DNA of 64,000 nucleotides, from assembly GCF_026790065.1 (NCBI RefSeq), contig NZ_JALAMO010000004.1, positions 1 through 64,000 of the forward strand, given 5' to 3'. Below the pieces are notes generated by a model. It ran no database searches, was not told the DNA's origin, and was given only the letters and a program-made list of their open reading frames with translations. The DNA is from Bacillus sp. N13C7 (GTDB lineage: Bacteria; Bacillota; Bacilli; Bacillales; Bacillaceae). Below, piece by piece: positions 46,871 to 57,346 of this stretch (the first letter of the stretch is position 1; the number at the start of each line of letters is the position of its first letter). Position numbers and translations under genes: made by a program.

Positions 46871-46974
46871 TGTTACACCAATGTAAATATGATTTGGGCT
46901 TAATAGGCCCATTGTTAAGTTAGTGTAAATTTGTCCGGAGATTCATTTACAATCATATGAACTTGAAACATAAT
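46871..46974 (+). promoter_or_regulatory. promoter and Pho-box-like repeats before the Na/Pi transporter
   Basis: On the minus strand TTTACA-N5-TTAACA (46913-46929) and TTTACA-N5-GTAACA (46871-46887) match paired PhoP boxes (TTHAYA-like, 11-bp period). The pairs are 42 bp apart. Downstream, TTTACA (46946-46951), 17 bp, and CATAAT (46969-46974) form a promoter starting near 46981. PhoP control is inferred. Confidence 0.5.
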
Positions 46975-47018
46975 CGTAGGGAGTTTTGCTGAAAAATGTC
47001 GAGACAGAGGTGAAAGCG

Positions 47019-48647
47019 TTGGCGATTGATGTACAGACATTACTGTTCGAGTTTCTCGGGGGTCTTGGTATTTTCCTGATTGGGATTAAGTTCATGGGAG
47101 ACGGACTTCAGAAATCGGCTGGAGATAGATTAAGAAATATTTTAGACCGTTTTACAAGCAATCCGCTGATGGGCGTATTGGCGGGAATTATTGTAACGGT
47201 TTTGATTCAGAGCAGTTCCGGAACAACGGTTATCACCGTAGGGCTTGTCAGTGCGGGTTTTATGACGCTCCGACAGGCCATTGGCGTCATTATGGGAGCC
47301 AATATTGGAACAACGGTTACCGCGTTTATTATCGGTATTGACATAGGGGCCTATGCATTGCCGATTATTGCTGTCGGCGGATTTTTACTGTTTTTCTTTA
47401 AACATAAACATGTGCAAAATGCGGGACAGATTGTGTTCGGGTTCGGGGCACTGTTTTATGGGCTGGAGCTAATGAGCGGCGGCATGAAACCGCTCCGTTC
47501 ACTTGAGGCCTTTCATGATTTAACGGTTAGTATGAGCTCCAATCCGGTTCTAGGTGTCGTTATTGGGACTTTGTTTACGGTTCTCGTGCAAAGCTCCAGT
47601 GCCACGATTGGTATTCTGCAAGGTTTATTTTCAGACGGGCTGATTGATATTAACGGCGCGCTGCCGGTGTTATTCGGTGACAATATCGGAACGACGATCA
47701 CCGCAGTTCTTGCATCTTTAGGTGCATCTGTTGCAGCGAGACGTGCTGCGGCTACTCATGTGCTGTTTAACCTTATTGGGACAGCGATTTTCCTGATTTT
47801 GCTTAAACCATTCACAGCATTGATCTTAACGCTTCAAACATCGATGGGGCTTGATCCGAAGATGACGATTGCATTCGCACACGGAATCTTTAATACGACC
47901 AATACGATTATACAGCTTCCTTTTGTCGGGCTATTGGCTTTAATCGTAACAAAACTGATTCCGGGCAAGGATTCAATGGTCGAATACAAGTCGCATCTTG
48001 ATCCGATTTTTATCGAGCAATCTCCATCTATTGCTCTCGGACAAGCAAAAGAAGAAGTGCTGCAAATGGGGAACTTTGCGGTGCAAGGGCTGGAAGTCAC
48101 AAAACAGTTCTTAGTGACAAAACAGACAAAATACGCGGCGAATGCTTATCAGATAGAGGATGCGGTTAACAATCTAGACCGGAAGATTACCGATTATTTG
48201 ATCGAGCTTTCTTCAAGTTCTCTCTCAGAGCACGAGTCTGAGGAGCATCATATGCTGATGGATACAGTCAGAGACATTGAAAGAATCGGGGACCACTTCG
48301 AAAATGTGATTGAACTGATTGAATACCAACAGGCGCATCGTGTGGTTATCACTGAATCTGCCATGGCGGATTTAACGGAAATGATGGATTTGACAATTGC
48401 TACCGTGAAGGCATCCATGGAAGCATTGGACCACAATGATGTAAAGATAGCTGATCGAGTTATTGAAAAAGAAGATGAAATTGACAAAATGGAACGGAAG
48501 CTTCGCAAAAAGCATATTATTCGTTTGAATGAAGGGCTCTGCACTGGACAAGCAGGCATCGTCTTTGTCGATATGATCAGTAACCTGGAGCGTATCGGCG
48601 ATCATGCGGTGAATATTGCTGAAGCTGTTATTGGTGAAAATCGATGA
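47019..48647 (+). CDS. Na+/Pi cotransporter-family protein with C-terminal PhoU-like domain
   Basis: A 542-residue protein. The N-terminal half is a NptA/PNaS-type transporter with the two inverted QSSS motifs (VLIQSSSGTTVI and VLVQSSSATIGI), and a helical PhoU-like domain follows from about residue 330. Such proteins take up phosphate with sodium or act as phosphate-responsive regulators. I choose the TTG at 47019, since AGAGGTG lies seven bases upstream. A TTG at 46986 would be only about five bases from the predicted transcript start. I do not recall this gene between ybeC and glpQ in strain 168, so it may be a lineage-specific gain or loss. Confidence 0.82.
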   Translation: MAIDVQTLLFEFLGGLGIFLIGIKFMGDGLQKSAGDRLRNILDRFTSNPLMGVLAGIIVTVLIQSSSGTTVITVGLVSAGFMTLRQAIGVIMGANIGTTVTAFIIGIDIGAYALPIIAVGGFLLFFFKHKHVQNAGQIVFGFGALFYGLELMSGGMKPLRSLEAFHDLTVSMSSNPVLGVVIGTLFTVLVQSSSATIGILQGLFSDGLIDINGALPVLFGDNIGTTITAVLASLGASVAARRAAATHVLFNLIGTAIFLILLKPFTALILTLQTSMGLDPKMTIAFAHGIFNTTNTIIQLPFVGLLALIVTKLIPGKDSMVEYKSHLDPIFIEQSPSIALGQAKEEVLQMGNFAVQGLEVTKQFLVTKQTKYAANAYQIEDAVNNLDRKITDYLIELSSSSLSEHESEEHHMLMDTVRDIERIGDHFENVIELIEYQQAHRVVITESAMADLTEMMDLTIATVKASMEALDHNDVKIADRVIEKEDEIDKMERKLRKKHIIRLNEGLCTGQAGIVFVDMISNLERIGDHAVNIAEAVIGENR

Positions 48648-48648
48648 G

Positions 48649-48683
48649 AAAAAGCTTAGAATCCTAGGATTCTAAGCTTTTTT
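48649..48683. terminator. bidirectional perfect-palindrome terminator
   Basis: A 34-base perfect palindrome centred on CCTAGG, with A and T runs at its ends, between converging genes. The glpQ stop lies inside it. Confidence 0.93.
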
Positions 48684-49562
48684 GTAGTCTTTTTTAACGT
48701 GCTGGAAAATATCAGGGTAATTTGTGAACACTCCTGTCACGCCCCAGTCAAGCAGACGGCGCATATCTGCTTCAGCATTGACCGTGTAAGGGTGAAGCAG
48801 GAGGCCGTGGCTGCGGATCATGCTGACGTTTTCAGCATTCAGCGCTTTGTAATCCGGTCCTGCACCGACAGCGTATGTTTTGATTTCGTCCAGGCCAGCA
48901 TCTGTCATTGACGCCATTTGTTCGGCTTCCAGCAACTGAACGGTTGGCAGGTTTGGCTGTAATTGATGGATTTTTAACAGGCTTTCTTTGCTGAATGATT
49001 GAATGATGATCTGGCCAGGCTTAGTATGTTTGCCTAGTAATCTATGTTTTTGCAAAGAAGCGATCAATTTTTCTTCCATACCTGGGTAGGTGTCAGGCGA
49101 TTTTGTTTCAATGTAGTAGTTCGCATGTTTTCCGAAACGGTCTAATACCTCATCTAATGTAGGTACTTTAAGACCGACATACTGCCGCTTTGCTTTTTCC
49201 GGATAGGCTTTGTTAAACCAAGAACCGGCGTCAAGTTTCTTAATGTCTGCAAGTGTATAGTCTTTTACCCAGCCTGTTCCGTTTGTGGTGCGGTCCAGTT
49301 TTTCATCATGCATGACAATCAATTTGCCGTCTTTTGTCATTTGCAGATCCAATTCAATATAATCGGCTTTCATTTTCTGAGCAGTTTCGTAAGACAGAAT
49401 TGTGTGCTCAGGCACATATCCGGAAGCGCCTCTATGCGCGACCGTCAGGATACGGTCAGGTGACAGCAGGTTACCTTTTGATGCTGCCGACACCGGCGTT
49501 ACCATAAATGAGAGCAAGCCCAGCGACAGAAGAACTAGGGCCAGTATTCTATTTTTTCGCAT
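48672..49562 (-). CDS. glpQ: glycerophosphodiester phosphodiesterase GlpQ
   Basis: A 296-residue exported GDPD enzyme: signal peptide (about 1-26), then the TIM barrel motif HRGASGYVPEHT with the metal and catalytic residues, and ELDLQMTKDGKLIVMHDE. It hydrolyses glycerophosphodiesters (and, in B. subtilis, wall teichoic acid ends) to glycerol-3-P. The ATG follows GGAGGAG. It lies about 100 bp after glpT and is part of the glpTQ operon. Confidence 0.95.
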   Translation of the reverse strand: MRKNRILALVLLSLGLLSFMVTPVSAASKGNLLSPDRILTVAHRGASGYVPEHTILSYETAQKMKADYIELDLQMTKDGKLIVMHDEKLDRTTNGTGWVKDYTLADIKKLDAGSWFNKAYPEKAKRQYVGLKVPTLDEVLDRFGKHANYYIETKSPDTYPGMEEKLIASLQKHRLLGKHTKPGQIIIQSFSKESLLKIHQLQPNLPTVQLLEAEQMASMTDAGLDEIKTYAVGAGPDYKALNAENVSMIRSHGLLLHPYTVNAEADMRRLLDWGVTGVFTNYPDIFQHVKKDYKKA

Positions 49563-49660
49563 GATTTCTCCTCCTTATAGTTAAGCAATACCTGTCTTCC
49601 ATATTAAAAAACGGATGTAAACGGCGTGTAGGAAAATGATTAATCTTTTATGTTTCTTTC

Positions 49661-50995
49661 TTAAACGTGTTCAGCCCGTTTTCCTGTATTCCACGTCAAA
49701 GCTAAGAAGACGATAGCCAGAATGCAGGAAGAGATCAGCATGATAAAGCCGCCATTCCAATCAAACTGGTCAACGACAAAGCCCATAATGGCGTTTGCAA
49801 AGGCCGATCCGCCGATGTATCCGAAAAATCCGGTCAAACCTGCTGCGGTTCCGGCCGCTTTTTTCGGCGCGAGATCAATCGCTTGAAGGCCGATCAGCAT
49901 AACAGGTCCGTAGATTAAGAAGCCAATGCTGATCAGGGCGATGTTGTCTATGAGCGGATTGCCCGCGGGATTCAGCCAATACACCAATACGGCAATGAAA
50001 ACGCCTGCCATAAACAAAACGCCTGCCGGTGCCCGTCGGCTTTTGAAGAATCGGTCACTGATCCATCCGCACAGGATCGTTCCCGGAATCCCGGCGTATT
50101 CGTAGAGAAAATACGACCAGCGCGAGTCTTCAGGAGAAAAGCCTTTGGCTTCTGTTAAGTAAGTAGGCGCCCAGTCAACCACGCCGTACCGCACGAAATA
50201 AACAAATACATTGGCAAACGCGATGTACCAAAGAAATTTGTTGTTCAGTACATATTGGAAAAGAATTTCTTTTGTTGTTAATTCTTTTTCCTGATTTTTA
50301 AAAGCGTGTTTCGGATAGTCATTCCGATACGCCTCAATTGGCGGGAGTCCGCAAGATTGAGGTGTATCGCGCACCAATAAAACAATCAAAAATGAAATGA
50401 TAATGGCGATGATGGCAGGGAAGAAAAACACGCTTTTCCAGGTCACGAACATCGCGATGCCAAGAGTGACAAGCGGTGCAAGAATCCCGCCTCCTATGTT
50501 ATGGGCGACGTTCCAGATCGACATTTTGGTGCCGCGTTCACTAATGGAAAACCAATGGGCCATCGTCCTTCCGCAAGGCGGCCAGCCCATTCCTTGAAAC
50601 CAACCGTTGATAAACATAAAGATAAACATGATGGTGACACTTGAAGTCACCCAAGGCATTGAAACGAAAAGAATATTAACAATTGCTGATAAAAATAGGC
50701 CTGTCGCGAGAAAATATCTCGGATTGCAGCGGTCAGACACCATACCCATGATGAATTTGCTGAATCCGTACGCAATCGAAACAGCGGCCAGCACCAAGCC
50801 CAGTTCCGTTTTGGAAAATCCCTGTTCCTGCAGATAAGGAATTGCAAAGGCAAAGTTTTTTCGCAGCAGGTAGTAGCCTGCGTAGCCAATGAAAATACCA
50901 ATGAATACTTGCAGCCTGAGCCGTTTGTAAGCCGCATCCATCTTTGAATCATCCAGTCTCTCAATGTGAGGAGCCGGTTTAAATATGTTAAGCAT
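49661..50995 (-). CDS. glpT: glycerol-3-phosphate antiporter GlpT
   Basis: A 445-residue MFS protein of the organophosphate:Pi antiporter family with 12 helices, including [16 protein letters not shown] and [16 protein letters not shown]. It imports glycerol-3-P in exchange for phosphate and is also the entry route for fosfomycin. The ATG at 50995 has AGGGGG nine bases upstream. The longer frame reaches into the leader hairpin and is not used. Confidence 0.96.
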   Translation of the reverse strand: MLNIFKPAPHIERLDDSKMDAAYKRLRLQVFIGIFIGYAGYYLLRKNFAFAIPYLQEQGFSKTELGLVLAAVSIAYGFSKFIMGMVSDRCNPRYFLATGLFLSAIVNILFVSMPWVTSSVTIMFIFMFINGWFQGMGWPPCGRTMAHWFSISERGTKMSIWNVAHNIGGGILAPLVTLGIAMFVTWKSVFFFPAIIAIIISFLIVLLVRDTPQSCGLPPIEAYRNDYPKHAFKNQEKELTTKEILFQYVLNNKFLWYIAFANVFVYFVRYGVVDWAPTYLTEAKGFSPEDSRWSYFLYEYAGIPGTILCGWISDRFFKSRRAPAGVLFMAGVFIAVLVYWLNPAGNPLIDNIALISIGFLIYGPVMLIGLQAIDLAPKKAAGTAAGLTGFFGYIGGSAFANAIMGFVVDQFDWNGGFIMLISSCILAIVFLALTWNTGKRAEHV

Positions 50996-51046
50996 CAAAA
51001 TCATCCCCCTTTGCTGTTTGTGCTGGATGTGTGGCGTGCCTCCTTT

Positions 51047-51106
51047 CCGAAAAACAAAAAGAGCCAGAAAACACCCCTTGTCAAAAGGGGCTGGATTCCT
51101 GGCTCT
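51047..51106 (-). promoter_or_regulatory. GlpP-type leader terminator/antiterminator of glpTQ
   Basis: In the leader, GAGCCAGGA / TTCTGGCTC closes a large hairpin with an inner GCCCC / GGGGT stem and a T run on the minus strand. The glpTQ leader is known to be controlled by the antiterminator GlpP with glycerol-3-P. Confidence 0.8.
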
Positions 51107-51137
51107 CCTCATCTCCATCCAAGCTATTAACTTATCA

Positions 51138-51151
51138 TGATAGCGCTTACT
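51138..51151. promoter_or_regulatory. cre box upstream of glpT
   Basis: TGATAGCGCTTACT matches 12 of 14 cre positions. It lies near the presumed glpT promoter (TTTACA at 51176-51181 on the minus strand). CcpA repression of glpTQ is reported. Confidence 0.65.
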
Positions 51152-51283
51152 TAAATTATCATAGTCTGGAGCGAATGTAAACGGGTAATTTTCAAATGGA
51201 TTAAAAAGTAAATATTATCCTTTTACTTATTGCAGTTATGTTTTTTTACTAGTAGCATAAAAATTTGGAGGGAGGCTGTTGCA

Positions 51284-51532
51284 GTGGATGAATTAGATAT
51301 CGCATACGGTATTTTACCGTTATCGATTATATTGTTTTCAATTGCCGGGACTTGTGTTTGTAAAAACGTGTATCTGATGCCGATGCTTAGTTTCATCATT
51401 TCGCTAGTGCTCACCTTTACCATTTTTAACGCATCATTTCTGGGATGGGCTGTTGTCTATAGCTTGTTTTCATTGGCTTTATCCTACATCACATTGAGTG
51501 TGGCCAGGAAGAAGAAAGCATCGGGAAAATGA
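51284..51532 (+). CDS. ybeF: small membrane protein YbeF
   Basis: An 82-residue protein with three predicted transmembrane helices (about 5-23, 28-45, 50-70) and a basic C-terminal end (ARKKKASGK). No domain is recognised. The GTG at 51284 follows the strong site GGAGGGAGG. Sixty-odd in-frame bases upstream lack a ribosome site. ybfA begins soon after its stop but has its own promoter. Confidence 0.8.
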   Translation: MDELDIAYGILPLSIILFSIAGTCVCKNVYLMPMLSFIISLVLTFTIFNASFLGWAVVYSLFSLALSYITLSVARKKKASGK

Positions 51533-51559
51533 AAAATGCCCCACTTTTTTGACGCATCG

Positions 51560-51589
51560 TTGACTATGGCAACTATATTTGATTATAAT
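51560..51589 (+). promoter_or_regulatory. promoter of ybfA-ybfB
   Basis: TTGACT (51560-51565), an 18-bp spacer and a perfect TATAAT (51584-51589). It places the transcript start near 51596. Confidence 0.75.
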
Positions 51590-51619
51590 GGCTTTAATCA
51601 ACAGTATCAGAAAGTGGGG

Positions 51620-52543
51620 ATGAGGTTGAAAACCAGTGAATCAACTGTCGGATTAAAATTCAGAAAGTTCAATCGATTTTATACGAATGTCCTGGGCTTC
51701 CTTAATGAGCATATTTACGACAGCCCGTTTTCCTTAACAGAAACACGGATTTTATTTGAAATTTACAATACGCCTCATTGTACGGCAAAAGCCCTTCAGG
51801 ATAAGCTTGGGCTTGACCGGGGATATGTCAGCAGGATTTTGAAACAATTTGAAAAAGAAGATTTAATTTATAAACAGAGGAGCAAAGCTGACGCCCGCCA
51901 CCATTATATTTATGTTACGGAAACGGGAAAAACAATTTATAAAAAATTGGAGGAGAAAGCCAACGAACAAGTGGAATTGATGCTGGAGGAAATTGACCAA
52001 AAGGACCAGCACAGGCTTGCGGAGGCGATGGCAGAGATTGAAGCAATCCTTTCACGGTCGCTATCTTCCAGAACGTCAGACATATCGATTAGAGATTATT
52101 TCCTTTCAGATGATCTTCAGCTTCTCATTGAAAAACAAAGACAATTCTATGCGGAGGCTCATGGCTGGGACGATACGTTTTTAGCCTATCTTCAGGAAAC
52201 ATTTGATGCGGATATCGAAAGCATATGGATTGCGGAGAGCGGCGGGAAATTTGCCGGCTGTGTCGGGTTGGTCAAGCATGATGAAAAGACAGTCCAGCTT
52301 AGATGGTTCTTGGTTGATGCGGCTTTTCGAGGCAGAGGGCTCGGCACGCAATTACTCGAGCATCTGGTTGCGTACTGTCGGGACATGAAGTTTGACCGCA
52401 TTTTCCTTTGGACGGTGAGCACCATGGCTGAGGCTCGTCCGCTCTACGAAAAATTCGGGTTCAGGATAAGTGAAGTGAGAAAAGAAGCGCCATTATGGGG
52501 ACAGCGTCTGACAGAAGAACGGTGGGATTTGGAGCTGTCATGA
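51620..52543 (+). CDS. ybfA: MarR regulator fused to GNAT acetyltransferase (YbfA)
   Basis: A 307-residue protein with two domains. A MarR-type winged helix covers about 15-145 ([25 protein letters not shown] is split around its recognition helix). A GNAT acetyltransferase covers about 155-305 ([20 protein letters not shown], with the acetyl-CoA loop). It probably regulates the adjacent exporter ybfB, which overlaps its stop. The start is set by the strong promoter just upstream: either ATG 51620 or TTG 51626 (better spaced from AAAGTGGGG). The ATG at 51536 precedes the promoter and is rejected. Confidence 0.85.
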   Translation: MRLKTSESTVGLKFRKFNRFYTNVLGFLNEHIYDSPFSLTETRILFEIYNTPHCTAKALQDKLGLDRGYVSRILKQFEKEDLIYKQRSKADARHHYIYVTETGKTIYKKLEEKANEQVELMLEEIDQKDQHRLAEAMAEIEAILSRSLSSRTSDISIRDYFLSDDLQLLIEKQRQFYAEAHGWDDTFLAYLQETFDADIESIWIAESGGKFAGCVGLVKHDEKTVQLRWFLVDAAFRGRGLGTQLLEHLVAYCRDMKFDRIFLWTVSTMAEARPLYEKFGFRISEVRKEAPLWGQRLTEERWDLELS

Positions 52544-53793
52544 AAAGACTGCACTACGCTTGGATCATTGTGTCCGTCACTTTTTTGATCTTATTGGCCG
52601 TTCAGGGGGTGCGCCTATCGTTTGGTGCGTTTGTGGAGCCGTGGGAACGGCAGTTTTCAATTGATAGAGGCACCATCTCGCTGATTTCTACGATGAGTTT
52701 TATTGTTTATGGCATATCACAGCCTGTGATCGGGCGGCTTGTGGACAAATGGGGTGCTCGGGCAGTTTTGTCATGGAGTGCGTTACTGACAGGAGTCAGC
52801 ATTTGTTTAACATGTTTTGTCACTTCACCTTGGCAGCTGTTTCTGCTTTACGGGCTGGGTGTTTCGCTTGGGGTTGGGGGAGCATCGAATGTGGCCGCAA
52901 GTGTGCTAGTCGTCAATTGGTTCAGCAAAAAGCGGGGACTAGCCTTTGGAATCATGGAAGCAGGTTTTGGAGCGGGGCAAATGCTTCTCGTTCCAGGCTC
53001 ACTTATGCTGATTCATTGGTTTAGCTGGAAGCTGACGGTTGTGGTGTTGGGATTGCTGTTAATGGTGATTGTCTTTCCGGCTGCACTGCTGATGCTGCGG
53101 AACAACCCTTCAGAAAAAAACGCAGAGCCGATAGGCGGGCTGGCTGCTCCGGAAAAAGAGACAGCATCAAAAACAGCACCTCTTTCTGTGACGGGGATGT
53201 TTCGCATGAGGCCATTCTGGTTTTTGGTTTTGCCGTTTTTGATCTGCGGATTTACGACCGTAGGTTTGATGGATACCCATTTGATACCCTTTTCGCACGA
53301 TCACGGTTTTTCGACGACAGTCACAAGCGCAGCTGTCAGCCTCTTGGCAGGTTTTAATATTGCCGGCATCCTGCTGTCTGGAATTGTAGCAGACCGGTGG
53401 AGCAGCCGGAAAATCCTGTGCTTGTTATATGCGGTGCGCGCGCTGTCGATCGGGATTCTCATTTACAGCCACGAGTCCTACTTGCTGTTAGCCTTTGCGA
53501 TTCTGTTTGGATTAGTGGACTTCGCAACGGTGGCGCCGACTCAAATGCTCGCCACCCAGTACTTTCAAAACTACTCGATCGGACTCATGATCGGCTGGCT
53601 GTCACTCGCCCATCAAATCGGCTCAGCACTCGGTGCGTATGTGCCTGGTGTCATCTATACGATAACAGGTGAGTATACACTGGCTTTTTATTTATCGATT
53701 GGGATGCTTGTGCTGGCAAGTGTGATGAATGTGATGCTGAGGGAGCCCGCGGCGGTTACACGTGATAGTGCAGCTGTGGTGGAGAAGGGATAA
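52540..53793 (+). CDS. ybfB: MFS transporter YbfB
   Basis: A 417-residue major facilitator with 12 helices, of the OFA/monocarboxylate-like subgroup ([19 protein letters not shown] near the start). The ATG overlaps the ybfA stop (ATGA), so the two are translationally coupled. The substrate is unknown. The link to a MarR-GNAT regulator suggests inducible export or uptake of a small molecule. Confidence 0.87.
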   Translation: MKRLHYAWIIVSVTFLILLAVQGVRLSFGAFVEPWERQFSIDRGTISLISTMSFIVYGISQPVIGRLVDKWGARAVLSWSALLTGVSICLTCFVTSPWQLFLLYGLGVSLGVGGASNVAASVLVVNWFSKKRGLAFGIMEAGFGAGQMLLVPGSLMLIHWFSWKLTVVVLGLLLMVIVFPAALLMLRNNPSEKNAEPIGGLAAPEKETASKTAPLSVTGMFRMRPFWFLVLPFLICGFTTVGLMDTHLIPFSHDHGFSTTVTSAAVSLLAGFNIAGILLSGIVADRWSSRKILCLLYAVRALSIGILIYSHESYLLLAFAILFGLVDFATVAPTQMLATQYFQNYSIGLMIGWLSLAHQIGSALGAYVPGVIYTITGEYTLAFYLSIGMLVLASVMNVMLREPAAVTRDSAAVVEKG

Positions 53794-53799
53794 AGAGAA

Positions 53800-53839
53800 G
53801 GAGCATCTCTGGTTTTATATTATTCAGAGATGCCTTTTT
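53800..53839 (+). terminator. ybfB terminator
   Basis: GCATCTCTG / CAGAGATGC stem followed by TTTTT. Confidence 0.9.
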
Positions 53840-53904
53840 GTATTTTTTCTTATACTAAGGTGGATTAGACCGTGCTAAGCTGGCGGATCTTTGTTGAAGG
53901 TCAT

Positions 53905-54846
53905 TTATTTCTTGTGATGACTGATATAAGCATCTTTTTTAAATCCGTTCTCCACCAGCTTCACTTTCGGTTTCATCTCTGAAATGTAGAGGCCTAAAAG
54001 GGTAAGAGCACCCCCAAGAAGAGCGATCCAGGTCATGTTTTCGTGCAGGATCAGGATGGAGGCTGTGATTGTGATGATCGGCACCATGTAAATATATGCG
54101 CTGGATTTGACGGCTCCGAGCACACCGACTGAGTAATTCCACGTGGCGAAGCACAGGGCGGAAGCACCGATACCGAGGAAAAGCATATTGAGTCCATTTG
54201 AAACAGATGAAAATCGGTTCAGGCCAAAATGGAAGTCGAACACAAATAAAGCGGGAACCATAAACAACAAACCGTACAAAAACACTCTCTGTGTCAGCTC
54301 GATAATGTGGTAATCGTAAGCGCTTAATTTTTTCATAAAAATCGAGTAGCCTCCAAACACGAGCGCGGCTCCGACTGCCATAATGTCTCCGAATGGGTTC
54401 AGACGAAGTACGACATTGCCGTTGAATGTAATCAATAAAAGCCCGATCAAAGCTGCCCCAAATCCAATGAAAAAAGGCAGCCGCAGTTTTTCGCCTTCAA
54501 GCAGAAAGTGAGCAAGGACTGCAGTAATCATCGGAATAATGGACACGATCATGCCGACATTTGAAGCGTATGTATACGTAAGGGCTATATTTTCTAATAA
54601 AAAGTAAAGGGTTACGCCAAATAAGCCTGCCCCGGCAAATAACAGCTCCTGCCGCCAGTTTTTGAACGGAATCATTTTGGGCCGTACGAGAAAAAGAGCA
54701 ATAAAGCCCAGCAAAAACCGGTAAAATAATATTTCCATTGGCGTAAAGTCTGCCAGCAGAACCTTTGTTGAAATAAAAGTTGTCCCCCAAATCAGAATGG
54801 TCACAATGGCTGCGATATGCCCGCCCGTTTCTCTTTGTGTGCTCAT
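53905..54846 (-). CDS. ybfH: EamA/DMT-family transporter YbfH
   Basis: A 313-residue protein with ten helices in two EamA repeats (about 8-140 and 150-290), as in the drug/metabolite transporter superfamily. Its start overlaps the ybfI stop (ATGA), so it forms an operon with that AraC regulator. In strain 168 I recall ybfE, ybfF and ybfG between ybfB and ybfH; here they are absent. Confidence 0.87.
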   Translation of the reverse strand: MSTQRETGGHIAAIVTILIWGTTFISTKVLLADFTPMEILFYRFLLGFIALFLVRPKMIPFKNWRQELLFAGAGLFGVTLYFLLENIALTYTYASNVGMIVSIIPMITAVLAHFLLEGEKLRLPFFIGFGAALIGLLLITFNGNVVLRLNPFGDIMAVGAALVFGGYSIFMKKLSAYDYHIIELTQRVFLYGLLFMVPALFVFDFHFGLNRFSSVSNGLNMLFLGIGASALCFATWNYSVGVLGAVKSSAYIYMVPIITITASILILHENMTWIALLGGALTLLGLYISEMKPKVKLVENGFKKDAYISHHKK

Positions 54847-55670
54847 CTTTGAAGCTCCTTTTCAAAAATCTTCATGTATTGCTTCGGCGTCAGCCCCACC
54901 TGCCGTTTGAAAAATTTCGTCATATGGCTCTGATCGCTGAATCCTGTTTGAAATGCCGCATCAATCGGTCTTATCCCTTGTTCAAGGAGTTTTTTCGCTT
55001 GATTAATCCGGATTGTCTCTAGGTAGCTATTAGGCGTAATGCCTTTTTGTTTTGTAAATGAACGCAATAAATGATACTTGCTCCAGCCGGTTAGTTCACT
55101 CAAATCATTGAGCGTGACGTTTTCGGCATAATGCTCCTCTAGAAATCTGCAAACCATTTTGACTTCGTCGGACGGTTCAGGAATGCTGTTGCGGAACGTG
55201 ACGTCAGAATATTGGCGGATCAGCTCTTCAAGCAGATGTAGAAACAGCTCCTCCTTACGCAAAGCCTGCTTTTCATTGGAAATCAAAATGTGCAATTCCT
55301 GAAGGCTGGCTGTCAGCTCATGGCGGAATAACACATGCTGGGAGAAGTAAGGAAGATGACCGGCGCCTGTAATCTCTTCCACCGCCTTCTCCATGACATC
55401 CGGCATTACATTAATACACCGATAATCAAGCGTCCGGCCGTCAATCTGCTCACAGCTATGCGTGTCACGGGGGTTAAAGAGGAGAAGATCACCTGGATTA
55501 ATGATATATTCTTGATCCTGGCAGGCCAGATACCGCTGTCCTTTTTCAATAAAGCCAATCACATAATAATCGTGGAAGTGGTTCGGGAATTTCTGCATAA
55601 TCCCTTTGAAGCGGTAGGCTTCGATATTAAGATGCGGGTCGAGGTGCAGTGTTCGGGTTTCGTTTTGCAT
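54843..55670 (-). CDS. ybfI: AraC-family regulator YbfI
   Basis: A 275-residue AraC regulator. The N-terminal cupin domain (about 10-95; [33 protein letters not shown]) probably binds a ligand, and a C-terminal double helix-turn-helix follows (about 170-270). The ATG at 55670 has AGGAGG at seven bases. Reading continues open for 108 codons upstream without another usable start. Probable regulator of ybfH. Confidence 0.88.
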   Translation of the reverse strand: MQNETRTLHLDPHLNIEAYRFKGIMQKFPNHFHDYYVIGFIEKGQRYLACQDQEYIINPGDLLLFNPRDTHSCEQIDGRTLDYRCINVMPDVMEKAVEEITGAGHLPYFSQHVLFRHELTASLQELHILISNEKQALRKEELFLHLLEELIRQYSDVTFRNSIPEPSDEVKMVCRFLEEHYAENVTLNDLSELTGWSKYHLLRSFTKQKGITPNSYLETIRINQAKKLLEQGIRPIDAAFQTGFSDQSHMTKFFKRQVGLTPKQYMKIFEKELQR

Positions 55671-56049
55671 GGGATGCCTCCTGTCGGTGTGGTGGACTTG
55701 GATTAAGTGTAGCATGATTTTTGGGGATTTCTTGTATGATGTTGCTGTGATAAAAAGGGAAAGCAGGTGATTTACATCACTTGCAACAATTTCTTTATTG
55801 AAAATTTTATTTTTGGTCTTTAACCATATTTCAATTATTTGTGTTAGTTCCTTTGTTTCTATTTCACATATTCTGCTTTTTATATAAGCTTCGGGATCAT
55901 CTTCATCTGCATATTCTGGGAAATTGTTTTGTGGGAAACCGTCTGATAATAAAGCCCCGTAATGATTTCTTACTTTGTCTTTTTTAATAAAAATTTATTT
56001 TTCAAATATTTCAGTTATAATGGTTGGGAAGCAGATAGGAGGGGCAAAG
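55671..56049. other. AT-rich interval between ybfI and purT
   Basis: It holds the ybfI upstream region, an inverted repeat (GCAGGTGAT / ATCACTTGC, about 55763-55784), and a start-less minus-strand open frame (55716-55994) that looks protein-like. No purT promoter or PurR box was recognised. Confidence 0.5.
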
Positions 56050-57204
56050 ATGTATCAATCAAAGAAGGTTTTATTGTTAGGTTCAGGTGAGTTAGGAAAA
56101 GAAGTAGTGATTGAAGCCCAGCGTCTTGGGGTGCAGACGGTGGCGGTTGACAGTTACGCGCATGCTCCGGCGATGCAGGTCGCGCATAACAGCTATGTCG
56201 TTGATATGCTGGACAGTGAGCAGATCAGAAGCGTCATTGAGAAAGAAAAACCGGATTTGATTGTGCCTGAGGTTGAGGCAATTGCTACGGATGAATTGCT
56301 GAAGCTTGAAGAGGAAGGGTTTCACGTCATCCCGAATGCGCGTGCGGCGAAGCTGACGATGGATCGGGAAGGCATCAGGCGGCTGGCGGCAGAAACGCTC
56401 GGACTTGCGACGGCTGGCTATGAATTTGCGAATACATATGATGAATTTGTACAAGCGGCAGCTCAGATTGGCTTTCCTTGTGTCGTTAAACCTTTAATGA
56501 GTTCATCTGGAAAAGGCCAAAGCGTGTGCCGCTCTGAAGACGATTTAGAGAGCTGCTGGGAGACAGCGATGGAAGGCGGACGGGTGAAAAATGGCCGTGT
56601 GATCGTAGAGGAGTTCATTCCATTTGAATCAGAAATTACGCTTTTAACTGTACGTGCAGTCAACGGCACGACTTTCTGTGAACCAATCGGTCATGTGCAA
56701 AAGGACGGAGATTATATCGAATCTTGGCAGCCGCATCATATGACGGAGCAGCAAATGAAAGAAGCCAAGCATATTGCAAAAACGATTACCGATGAGCTTG
56801 GCGGGTACGGCCTGTTTGGCGTGGAACTGTTCCTTGCGAAGGATAAGGTGTATTTTAGTGAGGTGTCTCCTCGTCCGCATGATACGGGTCTTGTCACGTT
56901 GGTGACGCAAAATTTGTCGGAATTCGGGCTGCATGTCCGGGCGATTCTCGGTTTTCCGATTACAGAAATCACACAGCTTTCTCCTGGCGCCAGCCGGCCC
57001 CTCAAAGCACCGGAAGAATCAGCGGATTACACTGTTGAAGGACTGGAACACGCACTGGCAGTGCCGAAGACACAAGTTCGCGTCTTTGGTAAGCCGATCA
57101 CGAAAGCCGGTCGCCGTATGGCGGTTGCACTTTCTGCGGCTGATACAGTCGAGACAGCGAGAGAGAACGCAAAGAAAGCATTGGATCAGCTATCTATAAA
57201 ATAG
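56050..57204 (+). CDS. purT: formate-dependent GAR transformylase PurT
   Basis: A 384-residue ATP-grasp ligase of the PurT type: N-terminal Rossmann-like domain ([12 protein letters not shown]), ATP-grasp (about 110-300, [12 protein letters not shown] loop) and a C-terminal domain with [10 protein letters not shown]. It formylates glycinamide ribonucleotide using formate and ATP, the folate-independent route of purine synthesis. The ATG at 56050 follows AGGAGGGG. Single gene with its own terminator. Confidence 0.96.
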   Translation: MYQSKKVLLLGSGELGKEVVIEAQRLGVQTVAVDSYAHAPAMQVAHNSYVVDMLDSEQIRSVIEKEKPDLIVPEVEAIATDELLKLEEEGFHVIPNARAAKLTMDREGIRRLAAETLGLATAGYEFANTYDEFVQAAAQIGFPCVVKPLMSSSGKGQSVCRSEDDLESCWETAMEGGRVKNGRVIVEEFIPFESEITLLTVRAVNGTTFCEPIGHVQKDGDYIESWQPHHMTEQQMKEAKHIAKTITDELGGYGLFGVELFLAKDKVYFSEVSPRPHDTGLVTLVTQNLSEFGLHVRAILGFPITEITQLSPGASRPLKAPEESADYTVEGLEHALAVPKTQVRVFGKPITKAGRRMAVALSAADTVETARENAKKALDQLSIK

Positions 57205-57211
57205 AGTTTCG

Positions 57212-57245
57212 CGGGCCTTGTGATGGTACAAGGCCTTTTTTTTTT
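57212..57245 (+). terminator. purT terminator
   Basis: GGCCTTGT / ACAAGGCC stem with a long T run. Confidence 0.93.
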
Positions 57246-57346
57246 ATCTTCCATAAAAGTTTTATCATAAGAATCAAAAACCTGATTATAATGTAAAAGT
57301 CTTCCATCTATATGGGTGGTTGACACAAAAGGAGGGAGATGACAAA

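Noticed and set aside
46986-47018. Upstream TTG start for the Na/Pi transporter
   Set aside because: It is about five bases from the predicted transcript start, and AGGGAG is only two bases away.
51536-51619. Upstream ATG start for ybfA
   Set aside because: A strong promoter (51560-51589) lies inside this stretch, so the mRNA would not include the codon; it also lacks a ribosome site.
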